DNA of 64,000 nucleotides from Pullichristensenella sp963930055. Its GTDB lineage: Bacteria; Bacillota; Clostridia; Christensenellales; Aristaeellaceae. Positions within the stretch are counted from its first letter, which is position 1, and the number at the start of each line of letters is the position of its first letter. Positions 49,754-57,700 of the stretch are shown here, piece by piece. The position numbers and the translations under genes are program-made. The stretch covers positions 496,001 to 560,000 of the forward strand of contig CAWVKS010000008.1 of NCBI GenBank assembly GCA_963930055.1. The letters are read 5' to 3'. The notes beneath the pieces are model-generated. The model did not search any database, was not told the DNA's origin, and saw only the letters and a list, made by a program, of their open reading frames with translations.

Positions 49754-52120
49754 TTGATCTGTGTCTATGAAGCCAACTGTTCAGACTTTTCGGGAAACGG
49801 TCTGGGCGTGCTGACCCCATCCGACTGTTCCGTCACCGAGACTTTGAACGGCGAATGGGAACTGACGCTCACACACCCGCTGGATAAGCTGGGCAAATGG
49901 CAGCGCCTGACGGAAGGCCGCATCCTGACCGCACCGGTTCCCGCCACGTCCACGCCGAGGGTCAACCTGATTACCCAGAGTGCCGGAACAGATATCTATA
50001 AGGTTTCCACCCAGAGCGGCACACTTCGCTTACGATCCGGGCCGGGCACCAGCTACAAAATCCTCAAAAGCTACAAAAAGAACACTGAGGTCATTCTGAT
50101 CCAGAAAACCAGCAGTTCTTGGTATGAGGTCACTTGCCCAGACGGCAAGCGCGGCTATATGTCCACGGAATACCTGACCTATGTGCGCACCGAGGGCAAT
50201 GTGCCTGCCGCTACAGGTGAGGTCATCGAACCCCGCCAGCTGCGGGATCAGCCTTTCCGTATTTATCGTGTCGTGCCCGAACTGACGAAAGTCACCGTCT
50301 ATGCCCGGCACATTTTTTATGACCTGCTCGACAATATGCTCCAGAAGGTCGAGCCTTCCTCCGGCACGGTCGGCGCGGCGGTTGTCCGAGCGATTGCGGA
50401 CGGCTGCCTTTCCTCGCACGACTTTACTTTCTATTCCGACCTCGACAGCACAGCGGAAGAGGTGCTGTATGAGAATATCAACCCCATCGAAGCCCTGCTC
50501 GGCGACGAGGGCGTCACCGGGAAATACAAGGGCGAGCTTGCCCGCGACTGGTGGGATGTGTTTGTCGTCAAGCGCGTCGGCAAGGACACGGCAGTCGGCA
50601 TCCGGGAGCGAAAAAACCTGACCGGCATTACCTACGATCTGGACATGACCAATGTGGTCACACGCATCATGCCCACCGGGCAGGACAAGGACGGTGAGGT
50701 GCTGTACCTCCCGGAGCTCTATATCGACAGCCCGATCATTGACCTATACACCCAGCCGAAATGGATTCACCTTGACGTTTCCGAAGCCAAGGAAGTCACC
50801 GAAGGCGACGACAAGAAAACGAAGGCGCAGTGCTATACGGAAATGCGTGCTGCCGCGCAGAAGGAATTCGATAATGGCTGCGACCTGCCGGACGTAACGC
50901 TCAAGGTGGACTTTGTTTCCTGTGAGAACACCGTTGAATACGCGCAGTACGCACACCTCCAGAACATCTACCTGGGTGATTCTGTGCAAGTGGTCGCGCC
51001 GCGTATCGGCGTGGCCGTTGCCATGCGCATGACGCAGTACACCTATGACTGCCTGCTCAAGCGCTATACCGCTGTGACGCTGGGTACGGTGACGGACACG
51101 CTGGAGGGCAGCATGATTACCGGCAGGCAGCTGGCATCCGGGAGCATTACCGGCAGCAAGATTGCCATGAACGCCATTGGCACCGGGCAGCTGCAGTCCG
51201 GTTCTGTGGGCAGCCTGCAAATCAAGCTGGCGGCAATAGAGACCGCGCATATTCAGGATGCGGCAATCACGAACGCAAAAATCGGTCAGGCTGCCATCGG
51301 CTCCGCGAATATCCAGCAGGCGGCCATAGAAAATGCCCACCTCGGCAACGCTGTGGTTCACACTGCAAACATTCAGGATTTGGCGGTCACCAAGGCAAAG
51401 GTCGCCGAGGCGGCGATTGGCACAGCCCAGATTGAGGACGCGGCAATTACCTCGGCGCACATTGGAGAAGGACAGATTCAAACCGCGCACATTGCGGAGG
51501 CTGCCATCCAGTCCGCGCAAATCGACGATGCCGCCATACTTGCCGCACACATCAAGGACGGAGAGATTGATACCGCAAAAATCAAAAATGCCGCCATTAC
51601 CAATGCCAAGATTGCTGGTGCGGCCATCGGCACCGCCAACATACAGGACGCTGCCATTGTCGCTGCCAAAATACAGAACGGTCAGATCACCCGCGCCAAG
51701 ATTGCGGATCTGGCGGTCGGTACGGCACAGATTGACGATCTCGCCGTAACCACCGCGAAGATCGCGCAGGCCGCCATTACCAACGCCCAGATCGCCAACG
51801 CGACCATCGGTACAGCGAAAATCGCTCTCGGCGCGATCACGGCGGCGCTGATTGCCAACGGCGCGGTCGGCACCATACAGATTGCGGACGGTTCTATCAC
51901 GGACGCGAAGATCGTGGAGCTGACCGCCAATAAAATCACCGCCGGGCAGTTGTCTGTCGAGCGGCTCATCATTCGCGGAAGCGATCAGTCCATCATCTAC
52001 GCCATCAACAATATGGGAACGCTGGTTTCCACGCAGGTCAATACCATTGACGGATATGTGCTGACGGAGCGAACGATCACAGCGGACAAGATCGTGGCAC
52101 ACGCCATTACCAGAAATTGA
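49754..52120 (+). CDS. Phage tail protein, C-terminally truncated (prophage tail endopeptidase type)
   Basis: The product is 788 residues from a TTG at 49754, supported by AAAGGAGG ten bases upstream. N-terminal baseplate/tail segments (ICVYEANCSDFSGNG, ETLNGEWELTLTHPLDKLGKW), an inserted SH3 domain (about residues 85-150), the Prophage_tail region (about 160-455) and then 23 ten-residue repeats (pattern AAIxxAxIxx, about 485-715). It matches the 59,741-63,232 gene on the other strand, but ends at the repeat 52,106, where VAHAIT is followed by a foreign RN-stop. The paralogue goes on for over 300 residues, so this copy is truncated by rearrangement and has probably lost its C-terminal fibre part. 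Confidence 0.85.
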   Translation: MICVYEANCSDFSGNGLGVLTPSDCSVTETLNGEWELTLTHPLDKLGKWQRLTEGRILTAPVPATSTPRVNLITQSAGTDIYKVSTQSGTLRLRSGPGTSYKILKSYKKNTEVILIQKTSSSWYEVTCPDGKRGYMSTEYLTYVRTEGNVPAATGEVIEPRQLRDQPFRIYRVVPELTKVTVYARHIFYDLLDNMLQKVEPSSGTVGAAVVRAIADGCLSSHDFTFYSDLDSTAEEVLYENINPIEALLGDEGVTGKYKGELARDWWDVFVVKRVGKDTAVGIRERKNLTGITYDLDMTNVVTRIMPTGQDKDGEVLYLPELYIDSPIIDLYTQPKWIHLDVSEAKEVTEGDDKKTKAQCYTEMRAAAQKEFDNGCDLPDVTLKVDFVSCENTVEYAQYAHLQNIYLGDSVQVVAPRIGVAVAMRMTQYTYDCLLKRYTAVTLGTVTDTLEGSMITGRQLASGSITGSKIAMNAIGTGQLQSGSVGSLQIKLAAIETAHIQDAAITNAKIGQAAIGSANIQQAAIENAHLGNAVVHTANIQDLAVTKAKVAEAAIGTAQIEDAAITSAHIGEGQIQTAHIAEAAIQSAQIDDAAILAAHIKDGEIDTAKIKNAAITNAKIAGAAIGTANIQDAAIVAAKIQNGQITRAKIADLAVGTAQIDDLAVTTAKIAQAAITNAQIANATIGTAKIALGAITAALIANGAVGTIQIADGSITDAKIVELTANKITAGQLSVERLIIRGSDQSIIYAINNMGTLVSTQVNTIDGYVLTERTITADKIVAHAITRN

Positions 52121-52137
52121 TACAATCTGGCGAAATA
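52106..52137. repeat. Palindromic 31-base repeat that truncates the tail gene
   Basis: Same orientation and near-identical to 45,159-45,190 (TTACCAGAAATTGATACAAT plus CTGGCGAAATA). Here it supplies the last codons and stop of the tail gene, so the breakpoint is at or beside it. Confidence 0.75.
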
Positions 52138-52170
52138 GCTGTAGGGAAAACTTTTACCCCCCCTACACAA

Positions 52171-52216
52171 AAAAGCCCTGCAGCAATGGCTCCTCCACCA
52201 TTGCTGCAAGGCTTTT
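52171..52216. terminator. Bidirectional terminator between tail gene and recombinases
   Basis: A long stem GCCCTGCAGCAATGG / CCATTGCTGCAAGGC is flanked by AAAAAA to the left and TTTT to the right; on the minus strand it ends the recombinase gene. Confidence 0.85.
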
Positions 52217-52224
52217 AGGTCTCA

Positions 52225-53820
52225 TTACTCGGTGATTTCCCCTCCGTTCCTGAAGGTGAAAATCACGCTTCCATCGGCGTTCACCGTGGCTTTTTCCACC
52301 AGCGCGTTCCAGAGCCGCGGTGAAAAGTCGCTTATCGGTGCAGCAGCGTGCTTTAGGCTTCTCAGAAAGTTAATCAAGACGCTGCGCTGCATTTTGCGCC
52401 TGTCGCACTCTGCCTCTATGCCCTTCAGCCGGTTTTCCATTTCCGTAAAGCGCTCAGTCATTGTAAGGTACTCGCATTCATAGTCGCTCTGGTCGATACC
52501 GCCTCGTGCATTGCGGTCGATGAGCGCTCGGACGCTCTGCGAGACGCCTGCCATTTCGTTGCGTAGGTCGGCAGCTTCGTCCTCGAGGCGAGACGTATCC
52601 GTCAGGCGCGCCATCAGTTCTTTCGTGTCTTTGAGGATGAAATCCCTGTTTTTAAGCAGCGCATTGAACGCCGCGAGGAATTTCCGCTGGATGGCTTCTT
52701 CGGTCAGGTGCGGCGTGTCGCATTTCTCTTTTCCCTTGAATTTCCCGTTGCACTGCCAGATGACGCGGCGGTATTTGTCCGTGGAATGCCATACCTTACT
52801 TCCGTAAAGCCCACCGCAGCAGCCGCAGACGAGTTTTCCCGCAAAGCAGCTTGTGCCGTGATGCGAGCGTCCGGCCTGCTTCCTTCGCGCCAGCTCATCC
52901 TGTGCCATATCGAATACTTCCGGCTCGATGATGGCCGGGTGGCTGTTTTCGACGTAATACTGCGGCACCTCCCCTTCGTTGACCTTCATCTTTTTCGTGA
53001 GAAAGTCCGTGCAGAAAGTCTTTTGCAACAGCGCGTCGCCCTTGTACTTCTCATTGGTGAGGATGCTTAAAATGGTCGCCGTCTGCCACGTTTGCTTCCC
53101 GGCGGGCGTGGGGATATGCTCTGCTTCCAGTATCTGTTTGATGCCATAGGGCGTCTGTCCTTCAAGAAATAGCCGATAAATACGCTGCACCACTTCCGCT
53201 TCTTCCGGCACGATCTCCGGCTCGCCATTCCCGCCCTTGCGGTAGCCGAGGAAGTTTTTGTAGGGCATGGAGACTTTCCCATCGGCGAAACGTTTTCTCT
53301 GTCCCCACGTCACATTCTCAGAGATGCTGCGGCTCTCTTCCTGCGCAAGAGAGGACATGATCGTAATGAGCAGCTCGCCCTTGGAGTCCAGCGTGTAGAT
53401 GTTTTCCTTCTGGAAGTAGACCTCGACGCCCTTTTCCTTGAGCTTGCGCACGGTAGTCAGGCTGTCCACGGTGTTGCGGGCGAAGCGGGAGACGGACTTC
53501 GTTACGATGAGGTCTATCTTTCCTGCCAGTGCGTCAGTGATCATCTGGTTGAAGCCTTCACGCCGTTTGGTATTGGTGCCGGAGATGCCCTCGTCGGCGT
53601 ACATCCCGGCAAACGTCCAGTCGGGCCTTTCCTTGATGTAATGGGTGTAGTAGTCCACCTGCGCCTCGTAGCTGGTGAGTTGTTCGTCGCTGTCGGTAGA
53701 GACGCGGGCGTATGCTGCCACCCGGCGTTTCTGCACGGAGGCAATGGGCGCGGTGGTGAAGCGGTTCCGCGTCGCGGGCAGCACCGTCACCCTCGGGGCG
53801 ATTGCTCGGGCTTCGCTCAT
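52225..53820 (-). CDS. Serine recombinase 1 (large, with recombinase and zinc-ribbon domains)
   Basis: The product is 531 residues from the ATG at 53820. Nucleophile Ser41 lies in RVAAYARVSTDSDEQ, followed by the resolvase core (TSYEAQVDYYTHYI, SRFARNTVDSLTTVRKLKEKGVEV, SSLAQEESRSISEN). A recombinase domain (GKVSMPYKNFLGYRKGGNGEPE, QTPYGIKQILEAEHIPTP), a zinc ribbon (CGCCGGLYGSKVW, CNGKFKGKEKCDTP) and a coiled coil then follow. Large serine recombinases integrate and excise phages and ICEs. The start overlaps the stop of recombinase 2 (ATGA), so the pair is co-translated. Its place at the end of the lysis genes, next to the repeat at 52,137, points to action there. Confidence 0.93.
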   Translation of the reverse strand: MSEARAIAPRVTVLPATRNRFTTAPIASVQKRRVAAYARVSTDSDEQLTSYEAQVDYYTHYIKERPDWTFAGMYADEGISGTNTKRREGFNQMITDALAGKIDLIVTKSVSRFARNTVDSLTTVRKLKEKGVEVYFQKENIYTLDSKGELLITIMSSLAQEESRSISENVTWGQRKRFADGKVSMPYKNFLGYRKGGNGEPEIVPEEAEVVQRIYRLFLEGQTPYGIKQILEAEHIPTPAGKQTWQTATILSILTNEKYKGDALLQKTFCTDFLTKKMKVNEGEVPQYYVENSHPAIIEPEVFDMAQDELARRKQAGRSHHGTSCFAGKLVCGCCGGLYGSKVWHSTDKYRRVIWQCNGKFKGKEKCDTPHLTEEAIQRKFLAAFNALLKNRDFILKDTKELMARLTDTSRLEDEAADLRNEMAGVSQSVRALIDRNARGGIDQSDYECEYLTMTERFTEMENRLKGIEAECDRRKMQRSVLINFLRSLKHAAAPISDFSPRLWNALVEKATVNADGSVIFTFRNGGEITE

Positions 53821-55115
53821 TTTCGGTTCCTCCTCTTTGCATGCTCTGCGGCCTGTTCCTTCATTTCGTCTGTCCAGCTGTCGCGGCGCGAAGGGCCTTT
53901 CCACGTTTTTTCTACCTTGCGCCCATCCCGGAAGATAAACGCCAGCCGGTTTCCTTCACAAATGCGGATGTGGTTGATCTCCCGTTCAAACAGCCCGGCA
54001 TCAAACGTATCCGTCCCCAGTACCTCAGCGCTGACGGCCTCAAGGATGGATTCCCTGATCTGTTTGGCGGGGCAAAGGGCCTTTCCGCGTGTCATATAGG
54101 TCGAACACTGCCATGCGATCTTTCCGCTGTTGACGCGCCGTTTGTAATGCTTCCCACAATGGCCGCAGATGAGCCTTTGTGAAAACGGATAGTGCGCCCG
54201 AACGCCATGCCCTTCGGGAAACGCCACCGCACGCTCGCGGATGCTCTGCTGCACTTCTTCAAAGACCTCGCGGGAAACGATGGCTTCATGGTCGTCACGA
54301 ACGAGGTATTGCGGCAGTTCGCCGAGGTTGGGGCGGTCGATCTTGCTGAGATGGTCAACGCGATACTGCTTTTGCAGGAGCAGGTCGCCCTGGTATTTTT
54401 CATTGCGCAGGATCGTTTCGACGACGCTCTCATGCCAGATGCCGCCACGCTTGGCGGGGACGCCGCGGCGGTTCAATTCCCGTGCGATGCCGTTTTTGCC
54501 CATCCCCGCGCGACGCAGTTCAAAGATCAGCGCAACAGCCTTTGCTTCATCTGGGATGACTGTGACCTTGCCATGGTCGATCCTGAGGCCGTTTAGTCTG
54601 GTGGTCGTAGGGATACCCTGCTGAAACTTCTGGCGTATGCGCCACTTGCAGTTTTCGGACACCGAGCGGCTCTCTTCCTGCGCATACGACGCGAGGATGG
54701 TCAGCATCAGCTCGCCGTCCCCGCTCATGGAGTGGATGTTCTGTTCCTCGAAGTAGACGTCCACGCCCAGTGTTTTCAGCTCGCGCACCGTCTCCAGCAG
54801 CGTGACCGTGTTGCGCGCAAAGCGGCTGATGCTCTTCGTGAGCACCATGTCGATCTTACCTGCCCGGCAGTCCGCCAGCAGGCGCCGGAACCCTTCCCGG
54901 TTATCCTTCGTGCCGGTCAGCGCTTCGTCTACATACACCCCGGCATATTCCCACTCGGGATTTTTCTGGATGTGATCGCTGTAATAACTGACCTGCGCGG
55001 ACAGGGAGTGAAGCATCGCGTCCTTGCCGCTGGACACGCGGGCATAGGCTGCCACGCGCCTACGCTGGGGCAATGATGGGATTCCCGCTTCCATTTTTCG
55101 TATGACCTTTTCCAC
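53817..55115 (-). CDS. Serine recombinase 2
   Basis: The product is 432 residues from the GTG at 55115 after GGAGG. Nucleophile Ser28 lies in RVAAYARVSSGKD, followed by the resolvase core (LSAQVSYYSDHIQ, KSISRFARNTVTLLETVRELKTLGVDV, AQEESRSVSEN), the recombinase domain (PTTTRLNGLRIDHGKVTVIPDEAKAVALIF, RRGVPAKRGGIWHES) and a zinc ribbon (CGHCGKHYKRRVNSGKIAWQC). It is shorter than recombinase 1 and lacks its long coiled coil. Paired, overlapping serine recombinases at the end of clostridial prophages and ICEs are common and may act together. Confidence 0.92.
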   Translation of the reverse strand: MEKVIRKMEAGIPSLPQRRRVAAYARVSSGKDAMLHSLSAQVSYYSDHIQKNPEWEYAGVYVDEALTGTKDNREGFRRLLADCRAGKIDMVLTKSISRFARNTVTLLETVRELKTLGVDVYFEEQNIHSMSGDGELMLTILASYAQEESRSVSENCKWRIRQKFQQGIPTTTRLNGLRIDHGKVTVIPDEAKAVALIFELRRAGMGKNGIARELNRRGVPAKRGGIWHESVVETILRNEKYQGDLLLQKQYRVDHLSKIDRPNLGELPQYLVRDDHEAIVSREVFEEVQQSIRERAVAFPEGHGVRAHYPFSQRLICGHCGKHYKRRVNSGKIAWQCSTYMTRGKALCPAKQIRESILEAVSAEVLGTDTFDAGLFEREINHIRICEGNRLAFIFRDGRKVEKTWKGPSRRDSWTDEMKEQAAEHAKRRNRK

Positions 55116-55190
55116 GACAGCACCTCCTTCACCGCCATATTCGCTCTGCTACCTACTTATAGCAAGATAAATCTCCGATTCCAGAGGTAG

Positions 55191-55223
55191 AAAAAAGCGG
55201 CCCCTCTGTGGCAGAAGGGGCCG
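55191..55223 (-). terminator. Terminator of the lysis operon
   Basis: On the minus strand CGGCCCCTTCT ... AGAGGGGCCG is followed by TTTTTT (55196-55191), so the lysis/SHOCT operon ends before the recombinase genes, which need their own promoter near 55,120-55,190. Confidence 0.8.
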
Positions 55224-55231
55224 TGTTGCGA

Positions 55232-55387
55232 TCAATCAGCGGAGAAGATGGGTTGATACTTCGCGCGCAGACAGCGCTCCGCTTCGTCAAAGTCCGCCTG
55301 CGAAAGCGTACCATTTTTCAACATCTGGCGGCAAATTGCCACCATAGTCTGGTACCGCAGCTCACGCTCAAAGCGTTCAGGCTTCAT
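55232..55387 (-). CDS. Short SHOCT-domain protein
   Basis: The product is 51 residues from the ATG at 55387, which overlaps the endolysin stop (TGATG) behind GAGG. The sequence RYQTMVAICRQMLKNGTLSQADFDEAERCLRAKYQPIF matches the SHOCT helical-pair domain (a short C-terminal-type motif seen in many phage-borne small proteins next to recombinases). Function is unknown, perhaps oligomerisation or recombinase partner. Confidence 0.75.
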   Translation of the reverse strand: MKPERFERELRYQTMVAICRQMLKNGTLSQADFDEAERCLRAKYQPIFSAD

Positions 55388-56472
55388 CAGACCACCCTCG
55401 AGTATTTCCCGGACACCCAACCGACCTGACCGTTGATGACGATGGCATTCCAGCCGTTGTGGGCGGTGGCGATGTGGTCAAAGGTCATGCCCGCCTTGAC
55501 CGTGGTGATGGCGCGATAATTCGTGCCGTTGCCCACGCGGACGTAGACGCTGCCGCCGGTGATGGCCACCGTTACGCCCAGCGGCTTCGGCTCCTCCGGC
55601 TCGGCGGGCGTGTCGGTTTCGTCGTCACCATCTTCGTTCCCGGCTTCCTCGTCGGAGAGGGCGTCCATGAGGGCGGCGTGGGATTTCTCTCCGTATTCGC
55701 CATCTACGTCCAGTCCTTCATCACGCTGGAAGTCCATCAGGGCTTCCTTCGTTTCTTCCCCGAATTCGCCGTCCGCGCCGTAGTCGGGCAACTCATAGCC
55801 CAGTTTCATCAGCGCTTCCTGCAGCGCTTTGACATCGCTGCCCTCCGCACCCTTTTTGAGCAGGCGGGAGCCGAGCGCGATCTCCTTCTCCGGCACCGAA
55901 GACGCGCCGTCGTTGTAGTCGATGAACGGCAGCTTGTACCAGTGCGTCCAGCCGCGACCCTTAATCTTCGTCTTTACGCAGCCGTATGCAAAGCCGCGCC
56001 ACTCGACGGCATAACCGCCACCCACGGTATAGCCGACATGCCCGTCGAAGCGCACGGCAAGGCCGACGATGTCCGGCAGCGTGTCAATGGTGCCCCAGTC
56101 CATGCCTTTCGACTTCGCCCACGAGAACATGCTGTTCGAGGATTTGTCCGGGCAGCCATTGGAGCCGGATTTCTTCTCGAAGGTCTTGTCCGTGCCAATG
56201 GCCTCCAGCACGCCCTGTCCGCCATTTGTCCATGCGTACCCTTTCGCGCCGCCCATGCAATCGGCGCAAACCTTCTTGTTGGCGATGTCCTGACGGTAGC
56301 GGGACGTGCGGCTGGAGCCGTAGTGCGACGGGTACTGGCGCGCCTTGCTCGCGCGCAGGCCCTCGGAGCATTTATGCAGCGCGGTGCCGTACCAGTAGGG
56401 CTGACCGAGCATGGACAGGCAGAAGGCTGCGAAGTGTTCATTGGTAAGCGGGGTGTCGATGCGTTCGGACAT
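55387..56472 (-). CDS. Phage endolysin 2 with peptidoglycan-binding and SH3 domains
   Basis: The product is 361 residues from the ATG at 56472 behind AGGAGAG. An N-terminal cysteine-peptidase/amidase-like domain (about 10-195; FCLSMLGQPYWYGT, DTLPDIVGLAVRFDGHVGYTVGGGYAVEWRG, with Cys and His as NlpC/P60-like candidates) leads to tandem peptidoglycan-binding units (GSDVKALQEALMKLGYELPDYGADGEFGEETKEALMDFQRDEG), an acidic Asp/Glu linker and an SH3 domain (VTVAITGGSVYVRVGNGTNYRAITTV). It follows the holin gene, as in lysis cassettes. Confidence 0.87.
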   Translation of the reverse strand: MSERIDTPLTNEHFAAFCLSMLGQPYWYGTALHKCSEGLRASKARQYPSHYGSSRTSRYRQDIANKKVCADCMGGAKGYAWTNGGQGVLEAIGTDKTFEKKSGSNGCPDKSSNSMFSWAKSKGMDWGTIDTLPDIVGLAVRFDGHVGYTVGGGYAVEWRGFAYGCVKTKIKGRGWTHWYKLPFIDYNDGASSVPEKEIALGSRLLKKGAEGSDVKALQEALMKLGYELPDYGADGEFGEETKEALMDFQRDEGLDVDGEYGEKSHAALMDALSDEEAGNEDGDDETDTPAEPEEPKPLGVTVAITGGSVYVRVGNGTNYRAITTVKAGMTFDHIATAHNGWNAIVINGQVGWVSGKYSRVV

Positions 56473-56494
56473 AATGCTCTCCTCCTTTTTCGGC

Positions 56495-56956
56495 TCACTG
56501 GCCGTCGTTGGTGTTGTCGGTGGTATCATCGGGCGTAGCGGGCGATTCCCGATCATGCAATTGTTCCAGAATGGCCTTGAGTTTCTCCGGCACGGGCAGG
56601 CCGAGATGCGCGGCGTTCTCCAGCATGGACACGCCCTCGTTGGAGAGGTAGAAGCATACCACGGCCCCGCGCAGCGCGCTGCCGGAGCCTACGACGTGCA
56701 GGTCTACGATGTGTGCCACGCCGACCAGCAAGAAAATCAACACCTTGCGGCAGATGCCCCTGAAACCCACGGCGCTGGACAGCTTCCGGTCGTTGATCGC
56801 GCACATGATGCCGGTCACGTAGTCGAGGATGACGAAAACGACCAGCGCGATCATCAGGCCGTCCAGCCCACCTAAAAAGTAGCCGAGCCAGCCGCCGATG
56901 ACCGTGATCGCCCCCTGAATCTTCGCCCATACAAGGTCGATGGAAAAGTCCCTCAT
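56495..56956 (-). CDS. Phage holin (holin-4/TcdE-like)
   Basis: The product is 153 residues. Predicted membrane helices are at about 18-38 (GAITVIGGWLGYFLGG), 36-56 (MIALVVFVILDYVTGIM) and 73-93 (ICRKVLIFLLVGVAHIVD), then a helix followed by an acidic disordered tail (ATPDDTTDNTNDGQ). The GLDGLMIALVVFVILDYVTGI and DRKLSSAVGFRGICRK segments are characteristic of the TcdE-like holin family, which forms pores that release the endolysin. It lies directly ahead of endolysin 2. Confidence 0.9.
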   Translation of the reverse strand: MRDFSIDLVWAKIQGAITVIGGWLGYFLGGLDGLMIALVVFVILDYVTGIMCAINDRKLSSAVGFRGICRKVLIFLLVGVAHIVDLHVVGSGSALRGAVVCFYLSNEGVSMLENAAHLGLPVPEKLKAILEQLHDRESPATPDDTTDNTNDGQ

Positions 56957-56983
56957 AGAAAAACCTCCTCAGATTGGTATCAA

Positions 56984-57012
56984 AAAGCCACCTCCCCGTG
57001 GGAAGATGGCAG
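56984..57012 (-). terminator. Hairpin between tail-fibre and lysis genes
   Basis: On the minus strand GCCATCTTCCC / GGGGAGGTGGC with loop ACG (G-U pairs) is followed by TTTTT; it may partly stop tail transcription ahead of the holin. Confidence 0.65.
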
Positions 57013-57028
57013 TTTGTCGTTGTGGCGG

Positions 57029-57688
57029 TCAGACGCGAATCCACGTCCCACCATTGCGGTAATACGGCACGACCTGCACCCATGCACCGCCGTTGCGGTA
57101 CCAGACCGTGCATTGTTTCCATGTGCTCCCGTCGCGGTACCATACCGTGGCGTGAATGTACGTCACCGTGATCGTGCAGCTCGTCACCCTCGCATAGTTG
57201 CTTGAATAGCCGCTGGAGGAGGACGTCTCGCCGTTGTAGAGCACCAGCACGGAATTGCCCTCGGCGAAGTACGTTTTCATAGCCTCAAACAGGGTGGCGT
57301 TGCTGGTGGCACTCAAGGTGTGCGTGACTGTATTGTTGTAGAATTTACCGGTGAGCGTGCCGAGCGCCGCGCCGACCTGCGCCGAGCCGGTGATGCCCGT
57401 TTGCAGCGTCTGGTAATTCGCGCGCCGGAAGGACAGCTTCTTGGAGGAGCTGCCCGAACCGGCGGCAGAGCAGGTGATGCGCAGCGTGATCCGGGTGATG
57501 ATCTTGCCCTTGAGGGCCGCGCCCGCGCCGGAAAACACCATGACCCCCACGCGGGAGCGGCTGGCGGAGGTGCCCTGATACGCGCCCTGACACGCGCCGT
57601 TGGTCGTGCCCCGGTTCCATGTGGTGGAGCCGTACTGCGCGTAGCCTATGGTCGAATTGCTGTTGGCCGTGGCTGTGAACGTCGCCAT
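57029..57688 (-). CDS. Phage structural/fibre protein with C-terminal WYR repeats
   Basis: The product is 219 residues, starting MATFTATANSNSTIGYAQYG, which resembles the start of the neighbouring 675-residue tail protein (MATFSVTANELKYASGSS), so the two share a beta-sandwich head of unknown role. Ser/Thr/Gly-rich strands follow and then three C-terminal repeats (VWYRDGSTWKQCT, VWYRNGGAWVQVV, YYRNGGTWIRV). Such aromatic repeats look like a receptor- or carbohydrate-binding tip. It belongs to the minus-strand tail cassette. Confidence 0.7.
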   Translation of the reverse strand: MATFTATANSNSTIGYAQYGSTTWNRGTTNGACQGAYQGTSASRSRVGVMVFSGAGAALKGKIITRITLRITCSAAGSGSSSKKLSFRRANYQTLQTGITGSAQVGAALGTLTGKFYNNTVTHTLSATSNATLFEAMKTYFAEGNSVLVLYNGETSSSSGYSSNYARVTSCTITVTYIHATVWYRDGSTWKQCTVWYRNGGAWVQVVPYYRNGGTWIRV

Positions 57689-57700
57689 GCGCGCGCCTCC

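Noticed and set aside
45159..52137. Phase-variable inversion of tail genes between the two 31-base repeats.
   Set aside because: The repeats are in the same orientation, so recombination would delete and not invert the segment.
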